DNA of 64,000 bases from Brachynemurus nebulosus (GCA_035578155.1 JAPWDM010000023.1:2356001-2420000); one strand, 5' to 3'. Positions 46,112 to 58,768 are shown, numbered from the stretch's first letter. Notes: generated from the letters alone by a model not told the origin. Program-made: numbers and translations.

Positions 46112-46369
46112 CGAAATCTTGTGAGAGTAAACCAACTTATAAACTAATTAAAACCAATTTTCTTGGCGTGTTATTAAAAAATAACATTGTATCATCAGAA
46201 TTGACAGGTGAAGTTGGTCGATACACATAAAGGATCGGCGCGGTAGCGTCTAAAAGCTGTATCGTGTTTTATTTCAGTACGAATAAAATTTGTATTGTGA
46301 TGTACAATCGTTGGTAAAACAGAAAGTAGCCCGCAAGTCGTTTTAATATAAAGTATCAACTCATACCTT

Positions 46370-46640
46370 TTTCTTATTTTTTAGGGTTGGCTTATTTTAA
46401 AGGAAAAGTAAAGTCTTTGTATAAGTAATATCACTTTCGTGTTCATCTGTTTGTCTAGTATAGAGGGTTTTTTCGAAATTTGGCATAATACTAGATTTTG
46501 ATAATGTGTAATGACTAGAAAAAACAAACTATTTTTTTATTAAAGTGGGGAATCAGTTGGTAAAAAAGGAATTTAATTAATATATCGTGTAAGGTATCAT
46601 TTAAAAGAATTCCCTCTAAGAATCCTAAATTTTATCTTTA
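46370..46640 (-). repeat. family C repeat, copy 2
   Basis: A diverged inverted counterpart of 33775-34110: GTAATATCACTTTCGTGTTCATCTGTTTGTC and TATATCGTGTAAGGTATCATTTAAAAGA match blocks of copy 1 in order. The end GGTACGGAACC is degraded here. Confidence 0.5.
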
Positions 46641-46988
46641 TCTTAAAATTGCTAGAAATGACCATTCTCTCCACATGATCTGCTAGGCTTCTAAAGCTAA
46701 AATTTTTTTTAGTATAGATGTAGCATCCGCCACTCAACAAATAATTCAAATCGCACGTCATAACTAACGTACTTACCATTATGATGTCGGTGCGTTTGTG
46801 TTTCGCCGTTGTTACTGTTCCCACGCTCAGTAGCTTGTACACATATGTTATAGAGTTATAGACATAACATTCGTTCAATATTACACACATATTGATTTTG
46901 TTATCCATTTAACTACCCCATATGTTCATTATTAACGACACCATACGCACACATGCACCCTTATTAATACTTAACAACCCTACAGATG

Positions 46989-47079
<91 letters not shown>

Positions 47080-50000
47080 TTGCACCACATCATCATTCAT
47101 TAGTAAAACATACACAAGTCATCGTCAACCATCAAAAATAGTGTAATTGTTTTATCTGTTTTGTTTTAAATAAAATTATATTAAAAATATACAAGTAGTG
47201 TTTTATTAAATAATTATTATCATCATCATCAGCAAACCCAACACTACAATAGGGTTAAATATTGAATCATAGATTACCGGAAAACATAAGTAAATTTGGT
47301 TAATATTATAAATAAAAGAAGTGTAATTTGTGCTATTAATTGCTCACTATTCGAAATCCTATTTGGCGAGCTCGACTCGCTCTTGACCCAATTTATTTTT
47401 TTTAAACAAAAATATTCAAAATTTTCAAAACTGATCAAGAATTGCGATCTGTAGCCTGTAATATTTTAAAATATGAAATGGTATCATTCGATAGAATAAA
47501 ATCTTTTCCTTCCAAAAATGATTTTTTGAGAGACTATTCGTTGAATTTCGAGGCCATAGCGCAGTAGTAGACAATAGAGCACACATTGGCGAGATGTGCA
47601 ATAAAATACCTACTGAAAAATTTGGCAAGTGCGTATTAGACACGCATTACGCCAGGATTTCGTAGTTCAGTAGCTAGAATTTTCGGGAAAAAATATTTGT
47701 TATTTTATTTAATATTAAGAAGAGGGTAAGGTTAATTCGTACAAAAAAGGCATGTTTTTGTTATTTTTTTGTGACGACACGACAACATGATGAATTTTGT
47801 CATCTTTGACTTCTAGTACCTATCTTCGATTATATTTTAATTTAATTATTAAACCATCTAAATTTAATTATTTTGAAATATCCTGCCATAATCTGGCGAT
47901 ATAATCTCTGTTGTGGTAATTCCTATGTTTTGGATCCCACAGTGCTTGGCGTAAATAAATTTTATCTATTAATAATTCGATGTCCATTTTTTATCTTATT
48001 ATTATATTATGTTTTAGATAATACAAAAGAAATATTATATATGTATATTATATTACGACGCAGCAACAATAGACAAAAAAACGATAAAAACCACAAAACA
48101 CACAACAGAGAGCACAACAAAAATCAGCTTGAAAACGCTTGAAAATATAAAACTTGTTTGACATTAGCAAATCAGCTCAGTCCGGACTCGCATCGCATCG
48201 CTCGGCAACGATTTGAGTTGACCATGTGTTTGAACGTGTACATTAAAATGTATGTATTTAACAAAATAGCATGTACTCGCTCGGCATCGCTCTGCTCTTA
48301 CTCACTTTCTGTGTGCACGTACACTTAGCTCACACACGCCGACTAATAATGACGAATTTGTAAGGATTTCGTAATTAGAACTACGAAATTCTAAAAGAAT
48401 ACGTTCTTGTTCAATGAAAAAAGATTTATGTATAAAAAAAACTTTTTATAATGTCTTCCAAATCAATTATTTTAATTTCTAATTAGTTCTTTGTTGGGTA
48501 TTTAATTAAAAACTTATCTTCTTTATTCGCGTCTTGTGCAACGGAAGGAAGTAAAAAATTCGTAGTAAAATTATTCGAACATCATCGACAGACAAACACA
48601 CAACAAACACATCTTATGAATATTCCCGCTGTCTGTAAATAAATTTCTTCAAAGCATTCTTTAAACATTTTTTCCTCGTCTTTTTTTTTTTGAGGATACG
48701 GAAAGATTTAAAAATCAATAATAAAAACTTTTCCCATTTAATGGAAAAACTTTGTTAATAAGTCGTCTCTGTGTATATACATATCGTCGAGTCAGCCGGC
48801 GACAGCTGCGTTTGTATGAAAATCCACAGGGGGTGTGGACTTAGCTTAATCACGCCGCATCGCAGCGTGAATCGTGTACTATCACACGCAGTTGGATAAG
48901 TTTAATATGAACTAGGTGTACTCTTTAGTCTCATACGGTGCTTTTGTTTACTCAGTCACAAGACGTTTTGACTTTCAAAATAAATATTTATAAGGGAAGG
49001 TCGCCCAGAGCGGGTAATTTCCGTTTGTACAGCAATGTATCAAATATTAGGGTCAAGGTGAATGTGTGCCGAAAGTAACCGAACACCAGATAATTTGACA
49101 ATTTGATGTTGTGGTTAAGAGTAATCTAATAATCATGAATATTAGACGAGCGATTTTGTTAAGAATTCTTCTTAAAAACTAGTGATGGAAGATACCAAAT
49201 TCTCGAACACAACAAAATTTTTTCAAATTATTCATTTAACGTAAAAACCCCTATACCGGAACACTACTTTTAGGCGTGTCATTAAAATGGCTTATAAAAA
49301 TTAAAAAATAAATTAAACACCCATTTCTTTTCTTAATAAACATGAAACCAAGTTTTTTTAGTCCAATGAATATGTTTTTAAAAAAATACAACCCAAAATT
49401 TTTTATTTATTAATGTTTTTCTTTTGGAAAATGTAAGTACCCATGTCGGAAATCATCAACTCCAGTAGTTCGGAATCTATTAGCAAACACATGTGCAATA
49501 TGACACATAAAGTGACATCTAGACGTCAAAGTAGGAAACATAGAATGTTTTAAGTCTTAGATATAAATAAAGGATGAAAATCTATATTTTCTACAAATAA
49601 GGTTTCGCCATCTAGGTGATCTTTGAAAAAATATCGTATATTTTCTAACTGAACGATAAACCGTAGTAAATTTTTAAGTATTTAACTAAGAAATCTCTGT
49701 AAACTTAAGATGGCTACTATTTTCATTCCATAATAAATATTTTGAAGTTTTAAATAAATGTGTTTGATTTACGAATGATTATACATTTCGGCATAAACAA
49801 AATTATTATACATATAAAACAGTTACTAAGTGTTTTAGAAGCAAAAATAAATTAAAAATGTTTATAAAATACATATTAATAATAATTGTGATACCAAATG
49901 CATACAGTCCAATTTCAAACGTATATTGAAACACTTTGGCAAATTATATTTAAACAATATTAAAAGGTAATTTAGCTGTCCTAATCTCTTAAATGGACTA

Positions 50001-50129
50001 ATAAAAATTATTTGTATATTTTTATTATGCTAACTTGAAAAATTCGCTGAAAAATGTCTAAATTAATAACTCGTGTTTTTAATAATGATCATCTATCGAA
50101 ATAAGAATACACTAATTCAACAAAAATTG

Positions 50130-50133
<4 letters not shown>
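46641..50133. other. no gene seen; (TA)n and family D copy 2
   Basis: A (TA)n microsatellite at about 46990-47075, a family D fragment at about 47714-47783 (inverted copy of 31965-32040), and AT-rich spacer. A somewhat GC-richer stretch at about 48170-48340 repeats GCATCGCTCGGCA-like words (GCATCGCATCGCTCGGCAACG; CGCTCGGCATCGCTC). No ORF with recognisable content was seen. Confidence 0.5.

Positions 50134-50199
<66 letters not shown>
50134..50199. repeat. (TA)n microsatellite
   Basis: About 33 TA units, not flanked by recognisable family A ends, unlike the tracts at 2.7, 20.6 and 42.2 kb. Confidence 0.9.
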
Positions 50200-50203
<4 letters not shown>

Positions 50204-51980
50204 TTCTTAAATTAAGTGAGGAAACGTTAATAGCGAGGTGAATTTAAATTGAAAAATAACCATTCTATTAATATTAATTTTTGTTATCAGAGGTTTCTTT
50301 CAGAAAAAACTTCATTAATATATAAATGTCAGAATTGTTCCGATCGCGTTCCGGTACAGGGGCTTTTACATTACCAACAATTAAAAAATTTTCGAACAAT
50401 TCTAGAAATTTAAAATTTTGAAACAATTTCAACTTTCGAATTAGTCAAGCCGTAATCGAATTATTCATTAATATTTGAACTATTTGAACAATTTTCGAAA
50501 CATTGACAAAATTTTGAATTTTTGATTTTTGCGAATGTCTGATTTATTACGAACAGTGTTGAAATGAAACTTTCGAATATGCTTGTAGTTCTAATTCTGG
50601 TAGAAGTCTATGTAAAAATAATAGGAATTTAACGGGTAGTTTATTCACCTTGGGTTTGCTTCTCCTAAATCATATCAAGAATATTATATCCACAAAATTT
50701 CGTAAGAATCAAAATATTATTTAAACAAAATGTTATGAACATTTAGAACAATTAATTTCATATTTAAAAGTACATTCTTCTGTGTAAGCTAAAAGTATCC
50801 GTGTTAAGTTCTAAAAAAATTACATTCGAAACTTTAAGTGAAATTTTCTCGAAAATACATTTTTATTATTTGTTATTATGGTGATCGGTTCATGGACAAA
50901 GGATTTTTTTTTTTTGATGATCCTAAAAATGCTATTTTTAATATCCTGTGCTCATAAAAAAGTGGTTTACTTCAAACAAGGTTCAATTAATTCATGTTCG
51001 ATCCTATATTTACGTGTTATTTGACACAACACATTCATTTAATGCAAAATGCTCAAAATGTAAAAAAAAAACTAACGCTAATGATTGGATTAAATTCTAC
51101 CGTTGAGTTAAAATCATTTCCAATTTCATTTAACTGCGTAATTTATTATAAATGTACGTTTGTATAATATTAAAAAAAATCGGTCAGATGCAAGTTGAAC
51201 TTACACAAATAGTGTTGCGTACGATAAATTGTTTATAAAAATTTTGAAAAATATTTAAGGATAAAAACTGTTCCTTACACCACCAGAAATATTTTTTGTC
51301 GAAAAATTTTTTCTCAACATCAGTGGTTCAGCAGGAAATGCACAATTTAACTGTTGACTGATCGCTCTAGATTTTTTCAATCCTGATAAATAGCATTCAA
51401 TCTACACCTCGTGTTCGCGATATTTTTCAGGTTTTTAGTGACAAAGATGGGGACCCTTGAAAAAAGTAATGTTCAAACTCAAATTTCAACTTCACGTTTA
51501 TAACTGGATTACAATAGATGACATTGGTGGAATAATAGCCTAATTTCAAAATACTAGTTTTGAGATAAATTGATTTAAATATATCAGAAATTAGGTTCTT
51601 ATTTCCCAAATTCAAATAAAATTATTGGCGATGGATTAATATGAAAATGACAACTTGGATACAATAACAACCTAAATTAAATTAAAAATTTAAGTCAAGA
51701 TTTCTTTAAATAAAAAGTACACCAGCTAAACTAATACATGGATATTAAACAAGTAATAAAATAAGTACAGTGGAGCAGCGATTATTTGAACCTCGATTAA
51801 TCAAACGCGTTCCAGAAGGCAAAATTCAAATTTAGTAGTGGTTCCGCGTATTTCTTTAATCACCTTATTATTCCTTGATAGTTTTTTCTCTTGGCAAATT
51901 AATAACTCCTACCATTATTGTGGAACTTTTTGTTGTTTTCCAAAATATAAGCCTACTGTTTACGTGTTTACCATTATTTA
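50200..51980. other. no gene seen; possible pogo-type end
   Basis: AT-rich spacer. At 51768, after TA (51766-51767), CAGTGGAGCAGCGATTATTTGAACCTCGATTAATC resembles the terminal repeat of pogo/Tigger-type elements. No opposite end was found. A diverged copy of the 38941 fragment lies at 51172-51226. Confidence 0.45.
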
Positions 51981-51983
51981 TGT

Positions 51984-52250
51984 TGCAATCGGGCCATTTG
52001 TTTGGACACAAGTTGTTAACGAGGTAAAACTGACGTGATAAAAATGACGTGATTATGTGGGTCAAACGATTAATATAAAAAGAATTGTAAAATGATAATC
52101 AGAGGGTAGTCGAGGAGAAGGAGCGGAGTAGTCGGAGAGTAGTCAAAAGAAGTAGTCAGAGTGGAGAAGTAAAGAAGTAGTCAAAGCGATGTAGTCAAAG
52201 TAGAGTAGTCGGGGAGTAGTCGGAGAAAGAGAAGTCGAGGAGAACAGTAT
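51984..52250 (+). repeat. family B repeat, copy 2
   Basis: Inverted relative to 41170-41590 and highly similar: GTTGCAATCGGGCCATTTGTTTGGACACAAGTTGTTAACGAGG, AATGACGTGATTATGTGGGTCAAACG, then AGTAGTCGGAGA/AGTAGTCAAAG words. It has one internal segment where copy 1 has two. Following sequence to about 52620 contains AATAAA (about 52543), so it might be an LTR fragment. No ends or target duplication were found. Confidence 0.6.
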
Positions 52251-53513
52251 GGAGTGGTAAAGAGCACTGGAGCTTGTAGCTAGTTGCTAGCAGGGGGATG
52301 GGCTACTCAGGGTAATTTAATATGCTCAAGGTCGTAATTGGGAAGTTTGTTTTGGTGGCCAATAGCAAGAGCTTGTAATTAAACCACGGGAATAACTTGT
52401 GTCCAGGTAAGTTCGGATTCTGTCGCTGATATTTTAACTTTTGTCTATAAATGTTTACCTGTCTATTTGGGGAACAATTCCTGTATTTTATGTCATTAAT
52501 GTTCCTATTTTGTTTCTTGTGTCTTTTATTTATTTGTTTGTTAATAAAATTGTTAAATTGAAACCATTATTTTATCGAGTGAAAAGTGAACACCCTTAAA
52601 TTCCCGCAAGGGGTAGTAGAACCTGTTCTATCATGTCTTTTTTTCTCATGAAAACAATATTTTTGTTGGATATACGTACCGTACCTATATAATTCTTATT
52701 AGAACCAAATTTTTCATGCACATCCTAATAAATTAATATGTATGTATGTGTTACATGGTTTAATTTAAGTTAGGTCAACTAACAGTAAATTGCGAAAATA
52801 ACAACGTAACACAAAATTATTAATATCTCCGTTATTTTCTAAGATTTTAAACAGAATTTTTTTTAAAAGTAGAGCTATCCCAGAGCTACAAAAAAATGCA
52901 ATTTAAGGAAAAACTTTCTAACACGAGTTAGGCTATTATTCCACCCATGTCGTCAATATTCCATCTCTGTGAAAGACAAACAGATGGACACCATAGATGG
53001 ACAGATTTTCCATAAGCGATTCCATCGCTTTGCCAATTTTGGTACGGAACACTGGAAAAAAAAAACTAAATTGATGTTACATGTCCATATTATAATAGCC
53101 GATACAATATCAGCATGAAAATCTGTATGTGAACCTGATGATGGAAGCAACCATAGTTAACCATTATCGATTTTAAATATATCGTTTTGACAGAGTGTAT
53201 TATGTATACCGTAAAACGGAATGAATCGGAATATCTTTGACTTTTGTATTCATAACTTCCATATACTTTCTTAAATGATACTACTTCTTCATTTTTCAAA
53301 TTACATTTAGATGATCAATTTTGGTTGCAGTAGTTTGTTTATCATTTTGAAAATTCATTTTCTATTTACGAGAAAGAAAATTTTAGCCGAAACATCTTAA
53401 AATATTTATACAAACTTGTCAAATTTTCATTTTGCTTTAATTGTTTTAATTGCTCAAATAGCTTTAGCTGATTTTGTTATATATTCTTTATAAGAATATA
53501 AATTATTTGTTAA
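52251..53513. other. no gene seen
   Basis: Spacer following family B copy 2. Short ORFs have no recognisable motifs. Confidence 0.45.
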
Positions 53514-53820
53514 TGGGCCTATTCGTATCGCTATTAGCCAAAGTGGCTTGCTCTTACTTTTAAGAACATTACACTTGTTTTGAAGTGTACTCTCCTTACT
53601 TTTGAGATATTTGTATATTCCTGTCTCACTTTCCATGTTCTTGAGAGAAGGGTGAAGGTATGTATACGATGTATACCTTCACCCTTCTCTCAAGAACATG
53701 GAAAGTGAGACAGGAATATACAAATATCTCAAAAGTAAGGAGAGTACACTTCAAAACAAGTATAATGTTCTTAAAAGTAAGAGCAAGACACTTTGGCTAA
53801 TAGCGATACGAATAGGCCCA
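53514..53820. mobile_element. 307-bp near-perfect hairpin element
   Basis: Two 147-bp arms (53514-53660 and 53674-53820) with a 13-bp loop. Only about two mismatches were seen between them. The ends are TGGGCCTATTCGTATCGC and its complement. TTAA precedes the left end, but the right flank (ATATA) does not repeat it, so no target duplication is supported. It could be a palindromic MITE or a recent inverted duplication. It contains no ORF beyond mirror images. Confidence 0.85.
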
Positions 53821-54866
53821 ATATATAGCTACCAAATTAATTTCTTTTAACAATTTTACCAGTTTAAATATTAATTTAATTTATTAATTCTTAGGAGATT
53901 ACATTATTTTGAAATGCTAGAAAAAAAGGTTATATTACAGAATATTTTTCTCCATAACAAATAATGAAGTCAATATAATACCTTCTAAGTATATTATAGT
54001 GTGATCTGAGATGCACAACTAAATTTCTTTTTCAATTTAAAAAGCAAAATAACGGCGCTGTCACAAGTTTAAAGTACACAAGTTTTTTTCAGAAAAATTT
54101 ATGGTGACGGGCAGCATAGAAATTTATATTAGTTTTACTAAAGGCATACACACAATTGCTAAAAAATATTGATTTTCACCAAACGGCGGCAGTCGATAAA
54201 AAAATCAATTTATTTATAAAATTTATTGGTTATCAAAATTTAAAAATCCCATGTACCGTAGTAGATAATCTATCTAACAAGTTGCAGGTAAAATTTCAAG
54301 ACAATTGGATGAACATTACTGAAGTTATCGTGTCCATCGAAAACGTAATTTCGAGGAAAACGTCTATAAAATTTCAAAACGTGTTTACTATTTTATGTGT
54401 TTATACCTATCATTAATGCCATCTGTGACTCATTTATGAAAACATAAAGTTGAGAAATTTTAAAATGCCACACGCACCGGAACGCTTTTAAACACCCGAA
54501 GACGTTTCAAAAATCTGAATATCATTCCAAAGGCGAAATAAAGGGAACTTGGGAGTAATAAGCCATCAGGAAATTGCGCTTTCGGAAGAGCATATGCTTC
54601 TGTCTTCTGGAGATGCCTTTAATTAAAAATAAAGAAATATCACAAATTTTTTTATATAATATTGAAATTAAAATTTTAAAATTTAATAAAAACTTGAAAA
54701 CATTGTTGTACAAAAGAAAAAGAAAATAGTTATTTGTTTTTTAATTACATTGTGAAACAATTTTTTAGACATAAAATTAACCAAAGTTTTGACAACGTGC
54801 GAAAAAGTTGACGGTTTATATATGTTTCGAGAAAGTATTGGGCGCGAATTTTTTGAAGGTGTGGCT
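53821..54866. other. no gene seen
   Basis: AT-rich spacer. The ORF at 54156-54416 has an AAGACAATTGGATGAACATTACTGAAGTTATCG-type phrase. This resembles non-coding repeat wording found widely in insect retroposons, and it is not believed to be a gene. Confidence 0.4.
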
Positions 54867-55435
54867 TTAGTGGCTGTCAAGTTGAGACGATTCAGTAGCT
54901 AGGTTGGCGTTAGGATATATGGAACATATCCAGCAATGGTCTAGAAAGAATATCTTTCTAGAACGTGCTTCCGTGGTGTTTTCAAAATCAAAGCGATGGT
55001 TGCTATGCCATGAGTGTTGTGCTAGTCCGGAGCTAGTGTCGCCACGTTGGACATTACGACGATGCTGGTCAAGTCCATGCAACAGTTTCTGTTTGGTGTT
55101 TCCGACATAGGTCACATCACAATCCCGACAATGGACCATATAAACCACATTTTGACAGTTGCTCGTGGAGGTTGAGGGTCTTAAATTTGAATAAAAACTT
55201 TTGAGGTAAATTGGAAAACTGGGTGGAGATTAAAAGATTTTAAGATTTTTTTAATATTTTCAGAGTGCTGTCCAGTAAAGGGAAGAAAAAAATAATGTTT
55301 ATTGAGTGTGTTCTGTTTAAAGGATTTGTCGGAACAATTGTTGAAAAATCTGTGAGTCAATTTTTTGATAATATTCAATTTTTCAGCGCACGGGAACGGT
55401 GGAAATGGTGACTCAATTTGAGGGATCTATTTATT
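54867..55435 (-). pseudogene. Penelope-like element relic: RT linker and GIY-YIG nuclease
   Basis: On the minus strand, 55378-55181 encodes an FLPFTGQHSENIKKILKS-type stretch like the region after the reverse transcriptase in Penelope-like elements. It ends at a stop. The frame resumes in a different phase just before 55148 and carries a GIY-YIG endonuclease: VVYMVHC and VTYVGNTK in place of GIY and YIG, then a region with LAQH, NHRFDF and a C-terminal end at 54867. The reverse transcriptase itself is missing and at least one frameshift separates the parts. It cannot be functional as it stands. The GIY-YIG family with this linker is diagnostic of Penelope-like retroelements; the clade is not resolved. 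Confidence 0.7.
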
Positions 55436-55475
55436 AAATTTGTAGCTACGTTGTATTTTAATTTTTTTTCCTTTA

Positions 55476-56875
55476 TAACCCGTTCACACTATTTCGGTAG
55501 CATTCCAGTCCAGTGATCGAAACCAGCGCTGGAATGGTACCGAATGTACTCCGGTACTGGAATGCACTGGAATGTACTCATTCCAGTAAGCAATTCAGTC
55601 CAGTGACTGGATTGACGGTCTACTTTTCATTCTGGTTAGCCCATTCCAGCGTCACTGTGATAGTGTAGACGGTCAATCCAGTGCTGGGTAGCGATTCTTG
55701 AAAAGTGAAGTGAAGTGAAATGAAATAGCTGGGAACGGAACCGAATGAAATATATTTTTGTAAGTTGGTACGTACACATATGGTGATCATGGGTACTCTG
55801 TCGACAAAATTGATTACTAATACAGAGGAGGTATTATTTATGGTACACATCTTCAAATTTTGTGGAATTTAAAAAATATACAAATATTTAACATTTTATC
55901 CCCATCTTTCGTCCATTTCGTTTGCGTTCGTTTGATTTTTGAGTAGCTAGCTGTTATGGATGGTAGATATAAGGAGGACAATCTTTGTATCAAAAAGTGT
56001 ACGTAGAAAGGCGTAAATAATGGCGTCGCTACTGTAGCTAGAGGGTCAATTTTAAAAAGTTTTTGTAGGTTATATTTACTAAATAAATTATTTTGAAGAC
56101 GGTAAATAGTTAAGGTTTTAAATACTGTAGTTTTATCAACTAGTCTAGTCATTACAAATATTAAACAGTATACTTCACTCTGTCGAAAACTGCAAAGTTC
56201 ATTTCCTACTCTTTCCTTCTCCTAATCTAACCTCCATACTAGCTGTTTTATATTAACTGTTTTATTTTTTACTTTATTTTTCATGTATTTTAATTATTTT
56301 TTATCGTTTATTTATTTATTTGATTTAAATTATATATTTTCCTTTTTAAAACAGTGGTAGTAGAAATAAAATTTTAGACATAACTTCGTTAGTAGTAGCG
56401 TTTGTTTTTGTTTATTTAGTAATAAGTTTTTTTTTTTTAATATATATATTTTTTAATAATACATTTCTATTATTAATTAGTTGTCTTTAGTTATTAATTT
56501 GATATTTTCAAAAATACGTAGGTTTGTTATTTTTTTTTATTTATTTATTTTTCTTTTTTATTAGATTTTTCATTTAATTTTTTTTTAAATCCCATAAAAT
56601 TTGAAAATAACTACCCATGATCACAATAATGTATACGTGCCAACTTACAAAAATTTATATTTCGTTCGGTTCTGTTCTCAGCTATTTCATTTCACTTCAC
56701 TTCACTTCACTTTTCAAGAATCGCTACCGTGGAGTAAACACTGAACAGTGAACAAGCATTGTTGTTTTTTGTAATGTAATTGAATGACTGGAATAATGTA
56801 AACGATATAATCCAGTCCAACACTGGACTGGATTAACTCACTGGATTACTGGACTGGAATAATGTGAACAGGCTA
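55476..56875. mobile_element. 1.4-kb Harbinger-like inverted-repeat element
   Basis: The left end TAACCCGTTCACACTATT (55476) and right end complement TAGCCTGTTCACATTATT (56875) are imperfect inverted repeats, followed on both arms by CCAGTCCAGTG repeats. TTA lies on both sides (55473-55475 and 56876-56878). Long inner arms also match: TCGCTAC/GTAGCGA, AGTGAAGTGAAGTGAAATGAAATAGCTG and its complement, and GTAAGTTGGTACGTAC-type blocks. The 99-codon minus-strand ORF at 55853-56152 has no motif I recognise. The superfamily call rests on the 3-bp TTA only. Confidence 0.65.
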
Positions 56876-57382
56876 TTAACCTGTTAATAGTAGCTTATGA
56901 TAAACTCAATTATAACCGTCTTCAAACTATAAACTATTAATTACAATAATCATAATTTGATTTTGTTCCTATATTCATTTCGCAGCCCCTATATAGTTAT
57001 TTCATTTTACGGTATTGATATACATATACCTATAATACATATTATAACGTTATACGGTTGTACCTAATAACTAACTATACAACTGTTTCACGAAATGATG
57101 TGATGGGCCCGTATATTTTCATATTTCACCCGGATAACGTTTTCTCATCATTCATTGTGTCGAAAGTACAATTGCAAAATATTATTATACAAAGATTAAT
57201 TGCCGTGATGGCCGTCATGTTGGCAGCATTTTTTTCTTCTTTATTTATTTAAATTAACAAAAGCATCTCTTTGCATGTAGCATCCCCAATCTTTGTACAT
57301 ATATAATTAATCTCCGGTCGTTTTATTTTAAAATTTACACATTATAACGCTTTTGAATCAAAGGGCCGACATACACGCATCA

Positions 57383-57414
<32 letters not shown>

Positions 57415-57830
57415 TTTTTTTTGAAAATTCCTACAGTAAATGTCCGAATAGCAATTATGAGGTTTTGACGTTCATTCTTTTAAAGTACATCATTATTTTT
57501 ATGACGTGGAAAGCGGTGGGGGTTAGAATTCCGAAGATGCACAATTGAAGCTGGCTTTTTAAAGGATTATGCAGATATTTATTTAAAATGTTTGAAAATA
57601 TTTCAGCAACTAGTAGTGATGGTTGGATGTTCATATGGTAGAAATCGAAAATTTGTTTTAAAAATATTAAAATTTTACTAACAAGACTATAGAAAAGAAT
57701 TTTTTTTCAAGGAAAAATATGGAAATTGGCTTCTATGACGTCATTAAGTGTACTTAATTTTTTTTTTGACTTGATACTATAGGATTTCGATAATAATAGG
57801 ATTTCGATATCAACGAATTTTTGCCTATTA
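56876..57830. other. no gene seen; (ATT)n microsatellite
   Basis: AT-rich spacer with an (ATT)n tract at about 57382-57412. The 64-codon ORF at 57058-57252 has a hydrophobic C-terminus but no supporting context and is not called. Confidence 0.45.
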
Positions 57831-58250
57831 GTGGTTAGCAAGCTGGTCACTGATCATGGTAGTATTGGATTCGAATTCCGGCTGAGAGAAGATTGTTGCA
57901 AGGCCGTGGGGATAAATGGTGGGCCCCGGGAATAAACTACATTTCTTTGATATTTCCTCAAAAAAAAAAAAAAAAAAAGTAATGAGCAAAAGAAAACTTT
58001 TTAACTTCTTACGACTTCTTTCCTGGCTTACTATCGACAGTTATGAACCCCCTACTCAAGTCCGGGCCTAGGGGCTGCAACCCCGGCTATCCCACTCCCT
58101 CGTTGGGCCTCGATGGTTGAAATCGATTTCCCTTAGGTTCTGGATATTTGTAACGGGTTAAAACTCTTCTAGAAATGGCTGATCATCGAGGGAAAGTAGA
58201 TTAAGCCTTCTGCTATACGAAAGAAGGGCAGCACTAAGCATGTTAAAAAC
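57831..58250 (+). repeat. tRNA-like SINE head split by a hAT MITE
   Basis: A box-A-like TAGTGGTTAGCAAGCTGG (57831-57848) and a box-B-like GGATTCGAATTCC (57868-57880) precede the MITE at 57899-58111. Sequence after it (58120-58250: AATCGATTTCCCTTAGGTTCTGG...) may be the SINE body. No A-tail or target duplication was fixed. Confidence 0.4.
57899..58111. mobile_element. 213-bp hAT MITE, second copy
   Basis: It starts CAAGGCCGTGGGGATAAATGGTGGGCCCCGGGAATAAACTAC and ends TCGTTGGGCCTC. It is collinear with 45922-46111 apart from a longer A-run. The flanking 8-mers GATTGTTG (57891-57898) and GATGGTTG (58112-58119) differ at one base, an aged target duplication. Confidence 0.8.
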
Positions 58251-58330
58251 ATATACATATGTCTGAAAAACTTACTTTTTAATTTTTCTTAAAAATTTAC
58301 TTTAAGTTTTGTCAATATTAGGTGAAGAAG

Positions 58331-58768
58331 AATTCAGCCATTACAGCCGCTGTCATGGTGAGACTTGAGATCTATATAAGACGTATATACGTATTCGCAC
58401 GATAACTTTCGAATGAAGCATCCAATTTTTATATAACATTGTAAAAATTTTGGAAGTCCAAAATCCTTGAATGAGTTCTTCACCCAAACGCGACCAATAT
58501 TCAGAACAATGAATGATTTTAGGCATTTTTTGTAAAAGTATTTTGCCAAAATTTGCTAAAATTCAATCGGAAAAAACAGAGAAAATCATATAAGATGGGT
58601 TTCTGGAACATTGCTCTAAGTGTGCCCTAGAAAAATTAATTTTTTTTTTTTTAAATTTTTATTACATTAACGGTATGCTAAAAAGCAGAAAAAATCACAT
58701 AAAGTATAGGTTTCTGAATTATCGTTCTACTTAAGTTGTTTTTCGAGAAAGATTACGAAATTCGCTAT
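58331..58768 (-). mobile_element. family A repeat, copy 4 (diverged)
   Basis: In the orientation of copy 3: AATTCAGCCATTACAGC...GTCATG block, a degraded TATATA/ATATACG region, CGCACGATAACTTTCGAATGAAGC, and the left-end GAAATTCGCTAT at about 58757-58768. The (TA)n tract is reduced to a few units. It is the most diverged copy with both end regions recognisable. Confidence 0.6.

Noticed and set aside
51768..51840. Pogo/Tigger-type element
   Set aside because: One plausible end only; no opposite end or transposase found, so noted in the spacer entry only.
54156..54416. 86-codon ORF
   Set aside because: Wording typical of non-coding retroposon tails, no homologous domain recognised.
57058..57252. 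64-codon ORF with hydrophobic end
   Set aside because: Length expected by chance in this window; no supporting signal.
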